Source of the DNA: Wurfbainia villosa | Taxonomy: Eukaryota > Streptophyta > Magnoliopsida > Zingiberales > Zingiberaceae | Direction: 5' to 3' | Assembly: GCA_025175895.1 (NCBI GenBank) | Contig: CM046006.1 | Location: 66,360,288-66,424,287, forward strand | Length of the DNA: 64,000 nucleotides | Shown: piece after piece, positions 1-12,225 of the stretch | How the letters are laid out: the number at the start of each line of letters is the position of its first letter | Numbering within the stretch: the first letter of the stretch is position 1 | Program-made: the position numbers and the translations under genes | Notes under the pieces: generated by a model | The model's input: only the letters and a program-made list of their open reading frames with translations | Databases searched by the model: none | What the model was told of the DNA's origin: nothing

Positions 1-271
1 TGGATTCAATAGGAGCTCATATGACCATTTGAGAGAAAGGTTGAAGTCTAAATAGGTGATTGGGCTAACCTAGGTTAACTTTAGGTTAAACTCGGGCTAG
101 TTCAACCAAATCAGTTGGCCTTTAAGTCTCGATTTCCATTCGCCGTTTCGTTCTCGCCCAATCGACTTCTTCCCGTTTTATTACCGAACGCCTTTTCTTC
201 TCTCTGATCGATCACGTCTTCTTCCTCGCCCTCGCCGTCGTCGAGCTCGCGGTGCCCTAACGCATCGCCAC

Positions 272-274
<3 letters not shown>

Positions 275-327
<53 letters not shown>
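275..327. repeat. (GA)n microsatellite in G1 5' LTR
   Basis: An uninterrupted GA dinucleotide run. The equivalent place in the 3' LTR (8466-8539) carries a longer run, so the tract changed length after insertion. Confidence 0.97.
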
Positions 328-329
<2 letters not shown>

Positions 330-2110
330 GTTGCCGCCGGTGCCGACCTCCGGCCGATCCAGCCTGATCTATGCTCGTGCTCTCGCTCGGTGCGACCTCA
401 GAGTTTTTCCCCCTCTCTGCCCTCGCCGTTCTCTCGATGCTCACCTCGCAGCAAGCGGCAGCCAACACCTTCGACGATCTTCGTGGACGAAGCGGGAGCA
501 AGGGGTTACCACAGAAGGGAGGGCGGTGGCGTTGACACTGGCATGAAGTTTTCCGGCGAACAAGATAGATTTGGGAGAAATTGATGCCGGTGGAAGATTT
601 GACTAGAGGCCAGTGTGATTCCTCTCCGGGCTCTCGCCGACTTCTTCGCATGAGCCGATCGTTCACGGGTTGGTCTGATTTCCGACCGCTTGATTTCTTC
701 TTTCTTGATCTTTCATGGTATCCACTCACACCGGAGGCCTTCCTACGCCGTCAAGGCTTGTGGTTGGTGATGTGCCGATAGATGCCTTGGTTAGGGATTC
801 CACCAGGAGATCGAAAGATGGGAAGGAAGGGCGCGGTCCGATCGATTGCTAGGTTCATTTGATCACTGCGGGATCCATCTTGTTCCTTGGCTGCTTCTGT
901 GAACATCACAACCATTTGCACCTCAATCAGCAGCAACAACCATTGTGTGTTCTGGTAGTAATGCTACGTCGGTGTCGTTCAACGGCTTTTGTCGGTGGAT
1001 TGTGAGAGTTTTACTCAAGGACCTACTCTCACATCTATGGGTAATTTCTTAGCCATCTTGTTGTGTCCTAGGTTACAATTGTGGTGTGTTTGGACAGAGA
1101 TTTGGGCTATTTTGCATGTAGCAGGGATAAGGCAAGCCATTGTGGGGTTTGTCTCCAATTCAATTGATTGGACTTGATGCGAGTTGAAGCAAGGAGTTTG
1201 AATGAAGTGGTGTTAGGTAAGCTTGGATTTGAATAAATGATGGATGTGTGCTATGTTCTCTGATTAATTGTTAGCTCAGTAAGTAATTGTTAATGAATTG
1301 TATAGGTGTAGCTTGTTATGTGATCGAGTTCACTAGTATGGACGAACGAGGTTAATTGATTCAGATTGGGTGCTATTAGGTGGACAAGGAGGTTGTGCGA
1401 TTGAAGCGTAACCAGGTGAGTCTGAATCTTAATGCTTATGAACATATGTTAACTGTAGATTGAGATGTTATTTAGTTAGCTTGATTAGCTATGATTAAAT
1501 TGACAGTTGGTATGGTGATTAAGAGATAATGGAAGAAACTATTCAGTTAGTTGATCGAGATGCGAAGTCAATGTAGGACTCGAGTTGATCATTCGTTGTA
1601 TGCTTGCACTTAACTATAAATGTTGTGATATGTGTAGGACATGATACAAGGCAGATATTCATGAACATGAAGACGATTGGTGTCTACAAAGCAGGTGGGT
1701 AATTTCCTACCTGGTCCGGGTAGATGTATTGCATTCAGATTTAGTCATAAATATGAGCATGTTAGGTGTTCATATTACCTTGACCCTGCTCTTATTATCG
1801 TATGCTTGAACTTATTGTTTGATGTATTTATGCTCAATTGTTGATATCACACATATACCCTATCATGATTTAGGAGTTATAGATGTGATGTAAATTGACC
1901 TAGATTTTTAGCAGGGTGTAAATGTTAGTACGGAGGATAACCCAATTTATTAATTGGCAAAAAGGTCATTCGTGGGTAGGTAATACCCTAAATGTAGGAT
2001 TTACTTCCAATACCTGTATATTGCATACTGTTACCAACCATGAGTTGTATAATGGTTAAGTGAAGGGTGATTAGTGTGTCGCTGTGGACCGGTGTCCCAG
2101 CTTAGTATGA

Positions 2111-2347
2111 TTAGTCGAGTACGACTCTATATTGGATAGAGAGTGCATCGATCAGTTGAGTACGACTCTCTATTGGAGAGAGAGTTATGATCAGTCGAGT
2201 ACGACTCTCTACAGAATAGAGAGTTCGTCGATCAGTCGAGTACGACTCTCTATAGGATAGAGAGTCTGTCGATCTGTTGAGTACAACTCTCTACAGGATA
2301 GAGAGTATTAATTAGATGAGTATGACTCTTTGCTGAACAGAGAGTCT
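2111..2347. repeat. 41-bp tandem repeat, about six units, in G1 5' LTR
   Basis: Units read roughly GTCGAGTACGACTCTCTA, a spacer, then TAGAGAGT. Each holds an inverted repeat (ACTCTCTA / TAGAGAGT) and could fold as a small hairpin. The same six-unit array lies at 21733-21970 in the 3' LTR. Confidence 0.9.
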
Positions 2348-3746
2348 GTGGTAGATGGTTGTACGTGTGACAACATACACATGTCATTTACATGCATTCT
2401 GACGACATAGTCTCCCTTGGAGTTGAGAGAGTCGTCAGTCATCTTGCCTCCCAGAACACTCCCCGAGGAGTAACTAGTGTGAGGGCAGAGCATCTGTTGT
2501 GCCGCACTCTACCACTATGGACGGTGGTAGTTGGAGTTGCGTGTAGTTGTCCTGGGTGCGTGGTACTCGACCACTCATTGGTAGTGTTAGTCGGAGTGGC
2601 CAGCAGTAGGGACCCCCGTTGTGTAGCGAGCTCTTTACGCTCATATGCTACTTGATCATACTGCCCACTCGACCACTCTATAGCAGTGGTTGGTGTGAGT
2701 TGGGACAGTTGTCATGTCGTGCCACCTAGGCCACACTGGGGTCGTGGTAGCGAGTAGGGGTGAGCAGACATGACCATGCATGCTGCATTGCCGTATCTTA
2801 TGACGTTTTGCATATTACCATATATATATACATATATGCATGTATATATATATATATGGATGGTTGAGATTAATATATATATATAGATGCGGTCTATATA
2901 TATATGATTATTGTGATGTTGCATTTGATTGGACTATGCTTGCTGCATTTGGGTGTACATCATATTCATGCATGTTTCTTGCATTTGTTATATGATTGTG
3001 TCGGATACTGGTATGGGTTGGACAAACCATTAGATACCTTGACTTATAGCTAGAGTATATTGTGAGTTGATCTACTCTTCCTGTTATATTATATATATAT
3101 GTTTGATATATGTTCAGGTGGGTTCAGAGTAGCGTAGCAGACTTCAGGTATGTCTGCATTTTTATGTTGTTTATTTGGTTAGACGGTATATGCTTGTATT
3201 TATATACTATGCTGATATTTCTGTTGTACCTCTAGAGTATGTTGTTGAAAATACATGTGATATGACATATATACATGTTTTTCTATTACCTACTGAGTTT
3301 TACTCACCACCCCCCACGGATCCTGGGTTTTCTGTCGCCCAGGTAACAGGTAGAAGACTTCGTTACAGCTTGGAATACCACTGGCTGACATCTCATCTCA
3401 CCTCCGAGGCTCCCGTGTGTATTTGGGCTTTCTGTCTGTTGTGTATTGTATTTTGGAGTTTTCGTGATGTACATGTTGTATATTTGGATTTTTGTCGAAG
3501 TTTTGTATTGTTGTGATGTGTTAGTCATACCGGTATGCATGTGTAGGATTGTATTGTTGTTATATCATTTTCACTGTGTGTAGTTGTTTTGATATATATA
3601 TACTGTTGTGGTTTGGTATATTTTTATATATTGTTGTCATTGTGGGCCTACGAGCCTTGTATTAACCCGAAATGTTGCCACGTACAGGGGAGATGTCGTC
3701 CGTTTGATTTTCGGCTCAGCATGCTCTCGGGGCATGACAACTTTAG

Positions 3747-3759
3747 TGGTATCAGAGCC
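3747..3759 (+). other. Primer binding site of G1 (tRNA-iMet type)
   Basis: TGGTATCAGAGCC, complementary to the 3' end of plant initiator tRNA-Met, seven bases after the LTR end at 3739. This PBS is usual in chromovirus Gypsy and in Copia elements. Confidence 0.9.
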
Positions 3760-5097
3760 CAAGGTTCTGCGATGCCATACAATGTTGTTTTTGTGTCGAG
3801 TCTTGGATTCTCGGGAGTCGATTTATTCGGTTTTGGTTTTCTGAGATGAGATGGACAGCGGCCTAAGCTCCAAGCAGCACGAGGTAAGAATTCCTGATAA
3901 CTTATGGTTTAGTAGATATTTATTTAAACTTGATTAGTAGGTGTATACAGTATAGTTATGACACCTGTACAGACTTGTAATAGGGGTCGTCCACCGAGGT
4001 GACCAACCGGAGTGACCTTTAGGGTTTATACTCCCGGTTATGTTGGCTATGCATTTAGATGCTTATACCAGGGAGTAACCTGTAGTGGGTTGGTTATTAT
4101 TCGTAACCGTGGTATGAGTTGACCACGGGAACGACCTGTTGAGTCTGTGAGTCTTGAACCTGTGTCGAGGAGGTGATTTACCTCTGAGAGCCGACTGATA
4201 CCGAGTAGGAAAACAGGGGCCAAGTCGTCACATTTATTATGGAAATCAAAGACTACAGTCTTAGAGATTTCCACTAACTGTGCTAGTCGGATCATTACCT
4301 GTGGGTAATGAACAAACTTGTAGACTATTGTTGATGCAGATAGCAGAAGGCTAGGTTACGGTGTTTTATAGGGATTTTGATCCCTGAGGTTGTTCGTACT
4401 GAGTTGTATAACTTTGAGAGTACTTTTAAGTACTTAACTCATGTTATACCGAGGAAGTAGAGTTATTTGCATACCATTATCGGGGTCAAGCCGGTATTTG
4501 GTGATAAATGCAGAAAATAATCTTAGGGAAATAATATATCACTTGATCATGGATTAGTGATGTTGAAAGAGTGTATTTCCCCGTGTCACTTTTAGTGACA
4601 CATTGTAAGGAATTCTTGAGCTTCAAGAAAAAAGGGTGATCGGTTAGTAATAGTGTACTGTGCAGAGTCGTGAGACTTGCAGAAGTTATGACCACCTAAT
4701 AGCTCAAGAAGGTGAATGGATGATTTAAGCCACCCGGGGTTATTGGCTTATAGTTGGATTAGGATGTCGGGATCTTCTACCAGATTCTGCCGGAAGACGT
4801 TGGACTGAGACAAGAGTTTAGAAATGACTCCGTACAAGGGTTTAAGAGTTGGAGACCGGTAAGCAAATATTGCAGGTCAACTTAATAGAGCCAGAAGTTT
4901 CCGACTGTTGGATAAAAGGAACAAGATCGGAGTTATAGGCTTTGAGCTATTTTTTGATTATAGAAGACCAACCGCAGATCATCAGGATGTTCTTGTGGAT
5001 ATCAGCAAAATCAAAACAAAGACTTCGAAGGGATTATGTGCGTGCAGTGCAGATCACGAAGACATGCGAAGACAGATTATTCGTTGGATCCGTTCAT

Positions 5098-5139
5098 CTG
5101 TTGCTATTGTGAGCAACCAGTACAGTGGAGGAGGTGTAC
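5098..5139 (+). pseudogene. Remnant CCHC zinc knuckle of G1 Gag
   Basis: Read in frame, this gives CYCEQPVQWRRCTL. It matches the Gag knuckle pattern CX2CX4HX4C of Tekay-like elements except that the histidine is now glutamine. The flanking sequence is broken. Confidence 0.6.
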
Positions 5140-7119
5140 CTTGAAGACTCATTTGAAGACTACCAATGGTGTTCTGGAAGGATGACGCACCGTCTTGACA
5201 GCAGAGATCAGCACTGAAGATTGGGTTATTTCGTCAGCAGTGATCTACCACCTCATGTGTGGTTGGAGTTACATGATACTTCCTTTTCAGGGGAAGTGAT
5301 TTATGCAGCAGTATCAGCAGAAGACATCATAGAAGACTCAGATGTGGATTTGCTTAGTACAGAGGAGAAAGAATATGACGATGGTCGTATCTATTCGGTA
5401 TTCTACAGTTGTAGCTCGTAGGATTAAGTGATGTGATCAGATGATCTAGCAAGATCCTCGGATCATTCATCGCAGAAATGCGGCCACTTTGTCACGGACT
5501 ATTGGATTTGATCTTGTTCTCTTCGGAGAAAGGCCAAGACCTGCGGGGAGCCTTTGGGATCGGATCGATAGATATTTCATCGTTCAGGGTATTACTCTAG
5601 TTTTACCCTCTGGGTTAATATATTGGGAGATACTTGTAGTTTACAGGTATCTTTGTCTAGAACATTCTCAGTTGAAGTAGAAGGGTCCTTTACATCGACT
5701 TGTGGGTCGGTGGTATCTCTACCGTCAGGTGAGATGAGGATCAATGATTAAGAAGTCAAGGGAGGCCCTTAGACTTGGATAGACATACTTTTATTAGACA
5801 TATCCTTACGGATGGTCAAATTGTTGGAAGTATGGTATGATATGCTCTCGGATGTGCATATAATTTGAGAGTATTCAGATGTAGTTTCAGATGAACTCCT
5901 AGTTTTGCCGTTGCTTAGGCAAGTGGAGTAGGCGATCGAAATGATTGCGAAAATAGTCCGGTATCGAAGATCACATATCAAGTGATATTTTTGTTGGTAT
6001 CAGTGTTGTTAAACACTATAAAAGAATTGGAAGAACGTGAGTTGCGATTATAGGAGATGTTGGAGGGGATATTTATCTATCCCAGCATTCCTCCTTGAGA
6101 AGATCCGGAACTCTTTGTTGAAAGAGAGATGAACTTTTGAGATTATGCATCGATTATCGATAATGGAATGCGATAGTTGTTGGAAGTGAATATCCTCCGT
6201 AGGGGATAGATGATCTGTTTAGATCAGCAAAGGACACTTGTGTTTACTCTAAGGTTGATTTGAGATTGAAGCATTGATATTGTAATAACATGGTGTCATA
6301 CAATTATCATTGTCGTTGTGATGATTAATATATATCATCAGCGTAGAGTAAAGGGAATGCAGGTGTGTGGAGACGACAATTTCATACTTAGTATGAATTC
6401 TATGAGTTTTGATTGTGTTGTTAGACTATTAAACGATTTAGTCATCCAGGGATTTGAGAATCGTGTATCCTGGACACAATTGGATTAGTTTGTGGTAGTT
6501 GGAGTTGCGCACTCGACCACCATAGATGGTGGTTTTCCTTGTATATTTTGGTTAGTACTGTAGATGTGATAGAATGTCTTAGCATTACTATACCACGGAC
6601 TTGTTTGACAAAGGTGACGATAGAAATCATTTAGTCGAAAGCTGGTGAAACCAGTTTACAGGACTTAGACGACGGTTAACTTTTACACGAGTATTAGTTA
6701 ATCCTTCAGGAGTGGATAAAAGGATGATGTACGCAGATGCATCGTTTCAGGGATCGGAGCGATTCCGATGTAGTTGAATGAGGCGTACCTTATGCTTACG
6801 TCAGTTAAGAGACTACGAGATAGTCTGTCATATACATGATGTGACTTTAGTAGTTATTATCTGGATTTGTAGTTGTATGGAGCGGAAGTGCTCATGGAAT
6901 TTAACAAGCTACTGGGTAGCTACAATGGAGGGGCTGGAGTGCGAATAGTTGCAAAAATTGCAACAAGGGAGATTGATTGCTATAGTCTTCCATGAACTTA
7001 CAGTGTGTGTGGAGTGTATCTTGAATGGCTGATGGACTCCTCTTTTGAGAAGATAATTCCCTGTCTCTGATAAGGATAGTGGGTTCCGGAGTTGCAGTGT
7101 TTAAGGAAGAGTTGCTATA

Positions 7120-7990
7120 GAAAGCACATCATTCGAGATGGGCTATATACCTTGGTGGTACTCAGATGTACCGAGAGTTGAAACGTTTATACTGGTGGAA
7201 TGGTATAAAGAGAGTTATAGCAGATTTTACTGCTCGATGTTTAGTATGCCAGTAGGTGAAGGCTGAACATCTGAAACTCACGTGATTGCTCTAGAAAATT
7301 CCGATTCCGGAATGGAAGTGGGAGCATATCACGATTGATTGCGTTACGGGATTGGCTAGAACCCGTAAAGGATGTGATGCAATTTGGGTGATTGTGGATC
7401 AACTGACCAAATCATCTCATTTCCTTCCTACTCGTGGGTCATACTCGTTGGACCATATGACATTGTTGTATTATCGAAAGATTATCAGATTGCATGGGGT
7501 ACTTTTAAGTACCATATCGGATAGAGATTCGTGATTTACCTCGCGATTTTGGTAAAGTCTGCACTAGACTATGGGCACAGAGCTTCGTCTTAGTGCAACG
7601 TTTCATCCGCAGACAAGATCTGACAGTCTGAGTGTATCATTTAGACGTGGGAGGATCTATTCAGATCTTGTGTCGTGGATTATGGAGGTGTAGCTTATCG
7701 GTTGACTTTACCTTCGACACTTGCAGGTGTTCACAACGTATTGCATGTTTCTATGCTGAGGAAATACATTCTGCATTCAGAGAATGTTCTGAAGAAGATA
7801 GCAATTCCACCTCAGTCTAATGTGACTTACGAGGAAATTCCAGGGTGGAGCCTGGGTCGCAAGGAGTGACAGTAGTGGGATGAAAACTATCCGACTCGTA
7901 AAGGTTGGATGATAGCATCATACCGATGAGGAGGCTATGTGGGAGCTGGAAGATACTATCCGGGCTCGATAGTCTCATCTGTTCACTTGA
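7120..7990 (+). pseudogene. Remnant integrase and chromodomain tail of G1
   Basis: Pieces in order: the zinc-binding region with RELKRLYWWNGIKR and ARCLVCQ; a stop; IPEWKWEHITID with the first catalytic Asp; ARTRKGCDAIWVIVDQLTKS; FHPQT near the catalytic Glu region; then VHNVLHVSMLRKYI and finally WELEDTIRAR. The last part matches the C-terminal chromodomain of Tekay/Del integrases. Several in-frame stops and shifts break it. The best open piece is 7352-7534. It is an inactive relic of the enzyme that inserts the cDNA into chromatin. Confidence 0.9.
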
Positions 7991-8070
7991 GGAAGGTATG
8001 TGGTCCTTTCGGAAACTTGCTTGAAGTAATTTTTGCATGTTAGTATGAAATTTGGGGACTAAATTTTTAT

Positions 8071-8083
8071 AAGTGGGGGAGAA
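8071..8083 (+). other. Polypurine tract of G1
   Basis: AAGTGGGGGAGAA directly before the 3' LTR start TGTAAAATACC at 8084. It is the expected primer for plus-strand DNA synthesis. Confidence 0.85.
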
Positions 8084-8463
8084 TGTAAAATACCACAGTG
8101 AAAATAATAATAATAATAACAGAAAATATCCTTGTTAATTTAAGAAATTGGCTTGTGGAATTTTTCAAGAATTTTCAGAAATTTTTCTGGATTCAATAGG
8201 AGCTCATATGACTATTTGAGAGAAAGGTTGAAGTCTAAATAGGTGATTGGGCTAACCTAGGTTAGCTTTAGGTTAAACTCGGGCTAGTTCAACCAAATCA
8301 GTTGGCCTTTAAGTCTCGATTTCCATTCGCCGTTTCGTTCTCACCCGATCGACTTCTTCCCGTTTTATTCCCGAACGCCTTTTCTCCTCTCTGATCGATC
8401 GCGTCTTCTTCCTCGCGCTCGTCATCGCCGAGCTCGCGGTGCCCTAACGCATCGCCGCCGCCG

Positions 8464-8465
<2 letters not shown>

Positions 8466-8539
<74 letters not shown>
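8466..8539. repeat. (GA)n microsatellite in G1 3' LTR
   Basis: A 74-base GA run at the place of the 53-base run in the 5' LTR. Confidence 0.97.
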
Positions 8540-8541
<2 letters not shown>

Positions 8542-9234
8542 GCTGCCGTCGGTGCCGACCTCTGGCCGATCCAGCCTGATCTCTGCTTTTGCTCTTGCTC
8601 ACTGCGACCTCAGATTTTTGTTAGGATCTTTGTAATGGCTAGAGGGGGGGGGGTGAATAGCGCGTGTTCGTTCGTTGATGGAATTTGATCGTGATCGTCT
8701 CTACAATTTCGTTAGTACACAGCGGAATAGTAATGAAAGCAATAACGAAATAAACAATCACACACGAACAAAATTGTTTAATGTGGTTCGGAACCGCACG
8801 GTTCCTACTCCACGGATCGGGTTCGTACGAACCCTAGCGATGCCAATCACACACCACTATAAAACACTCCTTCTCGGAACAATCCGGAGGCGGAGAAACC
8901 TCGTACAACATGATTACAACAATAATCAAAAGCTACAAGCAAATACAATGAAATACAAAGCAAGACTAGTAAAGAAAAACACTTTACAAATGCTCTTGAA
9001 TGCTTGATCGCTAGGTTGATCGAGTGGCACTTGGAGACCCTGAATTGCAGCAGCAACTCGCCCCAAATCGCCTCAAAGAACCATTGCCATTTCCTCCATC
9101 ACGAGCTCCTTATAAGCTTCAACCTGTGCTGGAAAAAGTCGATTAGTCGACTGATGCCACTGTTGTTGTGAGACAACGACTAGATCCACGCTGGATAAGT
9201 CCAACGGATCTACCATCAGTCGACTGATCATACC

Positions 9235-10560
9235 TGTTGGTGCAACAATGCTCCAAGCATTTATATATGTTTTGATGTTTGGATAATCATCTAAGTTAGG
9301 CAATGTTTTGTGATCTAATTACGAACATGTGTAAGTGACAGGAAAATCCAAGGATGAAGACTTGGTAAAAGAGAAGTCCAAGTATGATCTTGGCAAAGAA
9401 AGTCCAAGGGACGGACTTGGCAGCATAAGACCAAGCTTGTAGTATTGGCAGCGTAAAGTCCAAGTGAACCTTGACAAAGGAAGTCCAAGGGATGGACTTG
9501 GCAGCGTAAGACCAAGTTTGTAGTCTTGGTAGCGTAAAGTCCAAGTGAACCTTGGCAGAGGAAGTCCAAAGTAAGATCCTGGCAGCATAAGTCCAAGCTT
9601 GTAGTCTTGGCAGTGTAAAATCCAAGCATTTGGCAACCCAAGACATGACGAAACCGAAGGAAGTTCTTGGAAGCAAAGCGCAAAGGATGAACAAGTCACG
9701 GACTCGGAGGGATCCTGGAGGCGCAAGGCTTAATGAGGAGCTAGAAGGTTGAGTCTAGGTCTAGGGTGTAAAATCAAGTGTGAATTACTCACACTTAATG
9801 AGTATCGATCGTCGATACAATGTATCGATCGGTCGAGTCGAGTTGAAACCACGACCATCGATCGGCTGCGTTAGCGATGGCGATCGATGTTACCATCGAT
9901 TGGCGCCAGCGATGGCGTCGTGATCCGATCAACGCAAGCGAGCACGAGAATATAGTCGCGATTCTGCGGCTGCGATCACTGATCGATCGCTCCATCAGTC
10001 GACTGATGGAGGGATCAGTCGACTGATCACCTGTCCATTGGAAATTGCGGCTACGAATATCCGCGGAGATCTCGGTTCAGAAGCTGTTGGCTTTGGCGTG
10101 ATCCGATGGTAAGGTAAGCATCGATCGAGGCCCAACGGGAAAAATAGCCCCTCTTCTATAAAAAGGGGCCTTGGGGAGCTTGGTGGAGTTAGTGCTCTCA
10201 TTCCTAACTACACCCTCGTGCTCACCAAGCTTTCCCAAGTGTTTTAGCAATTCAAAACCTCCTCTTCTCTAGTTCTTAATCATCCATCATTGTAAAGAAG
10301 AGGAGAGCATTGTAAGAAAGGTTTCTCCACCTTGGTTCATCGAAAGGAGAATATAGTGAAGCTTGGTTAGGACTAATCCACCTTACGGATTGCCGTGGAG
10401 TAGGAGTGTCATCTCCGAACCACGTACATCGAGTGTTAGCGTTGCTTTCATCGTTTTCTTACTTGTATTCTTATTCTTATTTGTATTGCTTCTGCTAACT
10501 TGCTTGTAGAAATGAAGAAAGGCTAATCACCCCCCTCTAGCCGTTACAAAGATCCTAACA
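9235..10560 (+). repeat. 5' LTR of A
   Basis: 1326 bp, TGTTGGTGC to CCTAACA. A CCAAG...CTTGG short-repeat array lies at about 9345-9630. The region before the TATA box (about 9800-10030) is rich in GATCGATC strings where the 3' LTR has other sequence. A TATAAAAA box is at 10157-10164 and a CACCCCCCTCTAGCC box is near the end. Confidence 0.95.
10157..10164 (+). promoter_or_regulatory. TATA box of A 5' LTR
   Basis: TATAAAAA, with arms GCCCCT (10147-10152) and AGGGGC (10164-10169) that can pair around it. The same box is at 18744-18751 in the 3' LTR. Confidence 0.75.
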
Positions 10561-10562
10561 AG

Positions 10563-10575
10563 TGGTATCAGAGCC
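10563..10575 (+). other. PBS of A (tRNA-iMet)
   Basis: TGGTATCAGAGCC two bases after the LTR end at 10560. Confidence 0.95.
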
Positions 10576-10614
10576 CGGATAGCTTGGAAGATCTCATCAT
10601 CAACCAGGGCATCA

Positions 10615-12225
10615 ATGGCTCTTCAAGAGGGATATAGCACCGCCAAGCCACCGCTCTTCGATGGGAGTCATTTTGCGTATTGGAAAGGTAGGATGAAGTA
10701 CTATCTAATGAGTAATATTGAAATTTGACATAGCATTGTAGATAGCTTCGAGGAACCGGTGGATGAACATGGAAATCCTATTCCAAGCAAGGATTGGACA
10801 AGGGAAATAAATAAGAAATTTGAATCAAATGCAAAGGCAGTACTCACCATTCAATGTGGTATTACCATGGAGCAACTCAACAAGGTGGGGCCTTTCGAAT
10901 CCGCCAAGGAGTTATGGGAAAAGCTCATTGAGCTAAATGAAGGTTCCAAGGAGTCAAAGAGGGCCAAGAAGGACCTACTAATTGGACAACTTCAAGCCTT
11001 CCAAATGAAGATGCATGAAACCGTAAGCCAAATGCATGGAAGGTTCAAGGAGATTGTGAATGGACTTCACATCATAGGTGAGCGAGTTGACAACCGGGAC
11101 TTGGTAAGATACATACTTCAAGCATTTCCTAGAAATTCTTTATGGACTTCTATAGTTGATGTCATTAAGGTAACTAGGGATCTTTCTCAAATTAAAATTG
11201 ATGAATTATTTTGTGAGTTTGAATTACATGAGCAAACTAACATGTCCTCTAAGGAAAAGGGTTTAGCTCTATTTGTTGAAAAGAAGGAAAAGAAGAAGAA
11301 GGAAAGAAAAGAAGTATCATCATCATCCGAATCGGAGCATAACTCAAGTAGTGATGAAGACTCATCTAGTGAGATGGCCAATTTTATCAAGAAGCTCTAT
11401 AGGAAATCAAAGGAGTTCAAGAGTAGAGAAGCAAGGAAGGGGTCTCATTCTTCAAAAAGTAAGTTTAGTGGTAATTCAAGTTTCAATAACAATGTGATTT
11501 GCCATGCTTGCAACAAGAAGGGACACATAAAGCCAAATTGCCCGGAGCTAAAGAAGAAGGAGGAAAAAGAAAAGAAAAAGAAGGACAAGAAGGAGAAGAA
11601 GAAGAAGGAGGCTATGATAGCTCAAACCACATGGGACACACCAAGTGTAGAAGACTCCTCCGATGATGAGCTTTGCCACATCACATGCCATGTGGCACTC
11701 ATGACCCTAGGAGATGATTCCGATACATCAAGCCAAGAAGACTCCTCAAGTGATGAATCGTCATCTAGTGACGATGAGGTAATGAACTCTCCCAAAGTTA
11801 AGCTTCTCTATAAATCAATTGCCTATCTTAAAGAAGCTCTAGATAAGTCTAAATCTAAGGTTAAGAGCATGAAGGTAGAACTAAAGGCCATTAGGAATGA
11901 AAAACCTTCACATGTTGATTCTTGCATGCTTAAGGAAGAAAATGACAAACTTAAGGATGAGGTTAGTGAATTAAAAACATGTTTAGAAAAATTTTCAAAT
12001 GGCTCAAAATGTCTTGATATGATCCTTAGTCGACAAAGAGTCGACAACAAGGACGGTTTAGGATATATGCCAAATGAAAAAGAAGTTGCTTATATTTCAT
12101 TGATTAATAGGAAAGCAACCATTAAGGGAAAGGTTAAGAAAGCATGGGTACCTAAGAAGCTTTTACTTAATGTTACCGGTCCAAATGTTTGGGTACCAAA
12201 AGCTTGTGTTTTTCATGTGATTTAG
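10615..12225 (+). pseudogene. gag: gag of Sirevirus A (one internal stop)
   Basis: The start is the ATG of MALQEGYS, chosen because H has the same start and it follows the PBS closely. The frame runs 536 codons. Codon 38 is TGA (10726-10728) where H has Trp in IEIWHS, so translation would end there; the rest is open from 10759. The order is a UBN2/DUF4219-type capsid region, a Lys-rich linker, a Ser/Glu acidic stretch, a CHACNKKGHIKPNC knuckle, a very Lys-rich basic run, a second acidic Ser/Asp stretch, and a predicted coiled coil near KSKVKSMKVELKAIRNEK. It ends VFHVI then TAG, with pol continuing in the same frame. It would package element RNA in cytoplasmic particles. Confidence 0.92.

Larger units (their letters stand above)
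1..3739 (+). repeat. 5' LTR of Tekay-like Gypsy element G1 (left end cut by window)
   Basis: The whole stretch recurs in pieces from 8084 to 29517, which identifies it as one of a pair of very long LTRs. Position 1 matches 8188, 104 bases inside the 3' copy, so about 104 bases lie left of the window and the full LTR is about 3.84 kb. It ends TGACA at 3739, followed by a 7-base gap and an iMet primer site. It holds a (GA)n run, a 41-bp tandem repeat and a TATATA-rich patch at 2818-2900. Its open frames are low complexity or differ between copies, so I call no gene here. Confidence 0.88.
3760..8070 (+). pseudogene. Decayed gag-pol interior of Tekay/Del-type Gypsy G1
   Basis: Between the PBS and PPT, only short frames survive, full of stops and shifts. 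Islands that can still be assigned, in order: a Gag zinc knuckle near 5098-5139, an RNase H region near 6690-6960 (DASFQG, then a degraded YGAEV stretch), and an integrase plus chromodomain tail at 7120-7990. I could not pick out a convincing protease or RT core between 5200 and 6690, although the spacing fits. The order RT/RH before IN, the iMet PBS and the chromodomain tail indicate a Ty3/Gypsy chromovirus, most like Tekay/Del. The element cannot make its own enzymes. Its interior is far more decayed than its LTR pair would suggest, so it may already have been defective when it moved. Confidence 0.85.

Noticed and set aside
181..729. 182-aa minus-strand frame over the (GA)n tract
   Set aside because: It encodes a long Ser-Leu run from the microsatellite and lies inside an LTR; the equivalent 3' LTR region does not keep it.
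2818..2900. TATATA-rich stretch as a promoter
   Set aside because: It is a simple AT repeat that differs in length between the two LTRs; nothing ties it to a start site.
9296..9726. Overlapping 120-140-aa frames in all three minus frames
   Set aside because: They are products of the CCAAG/CTTGG tandem array, recur in every LTR copy with indels, and have no domain.
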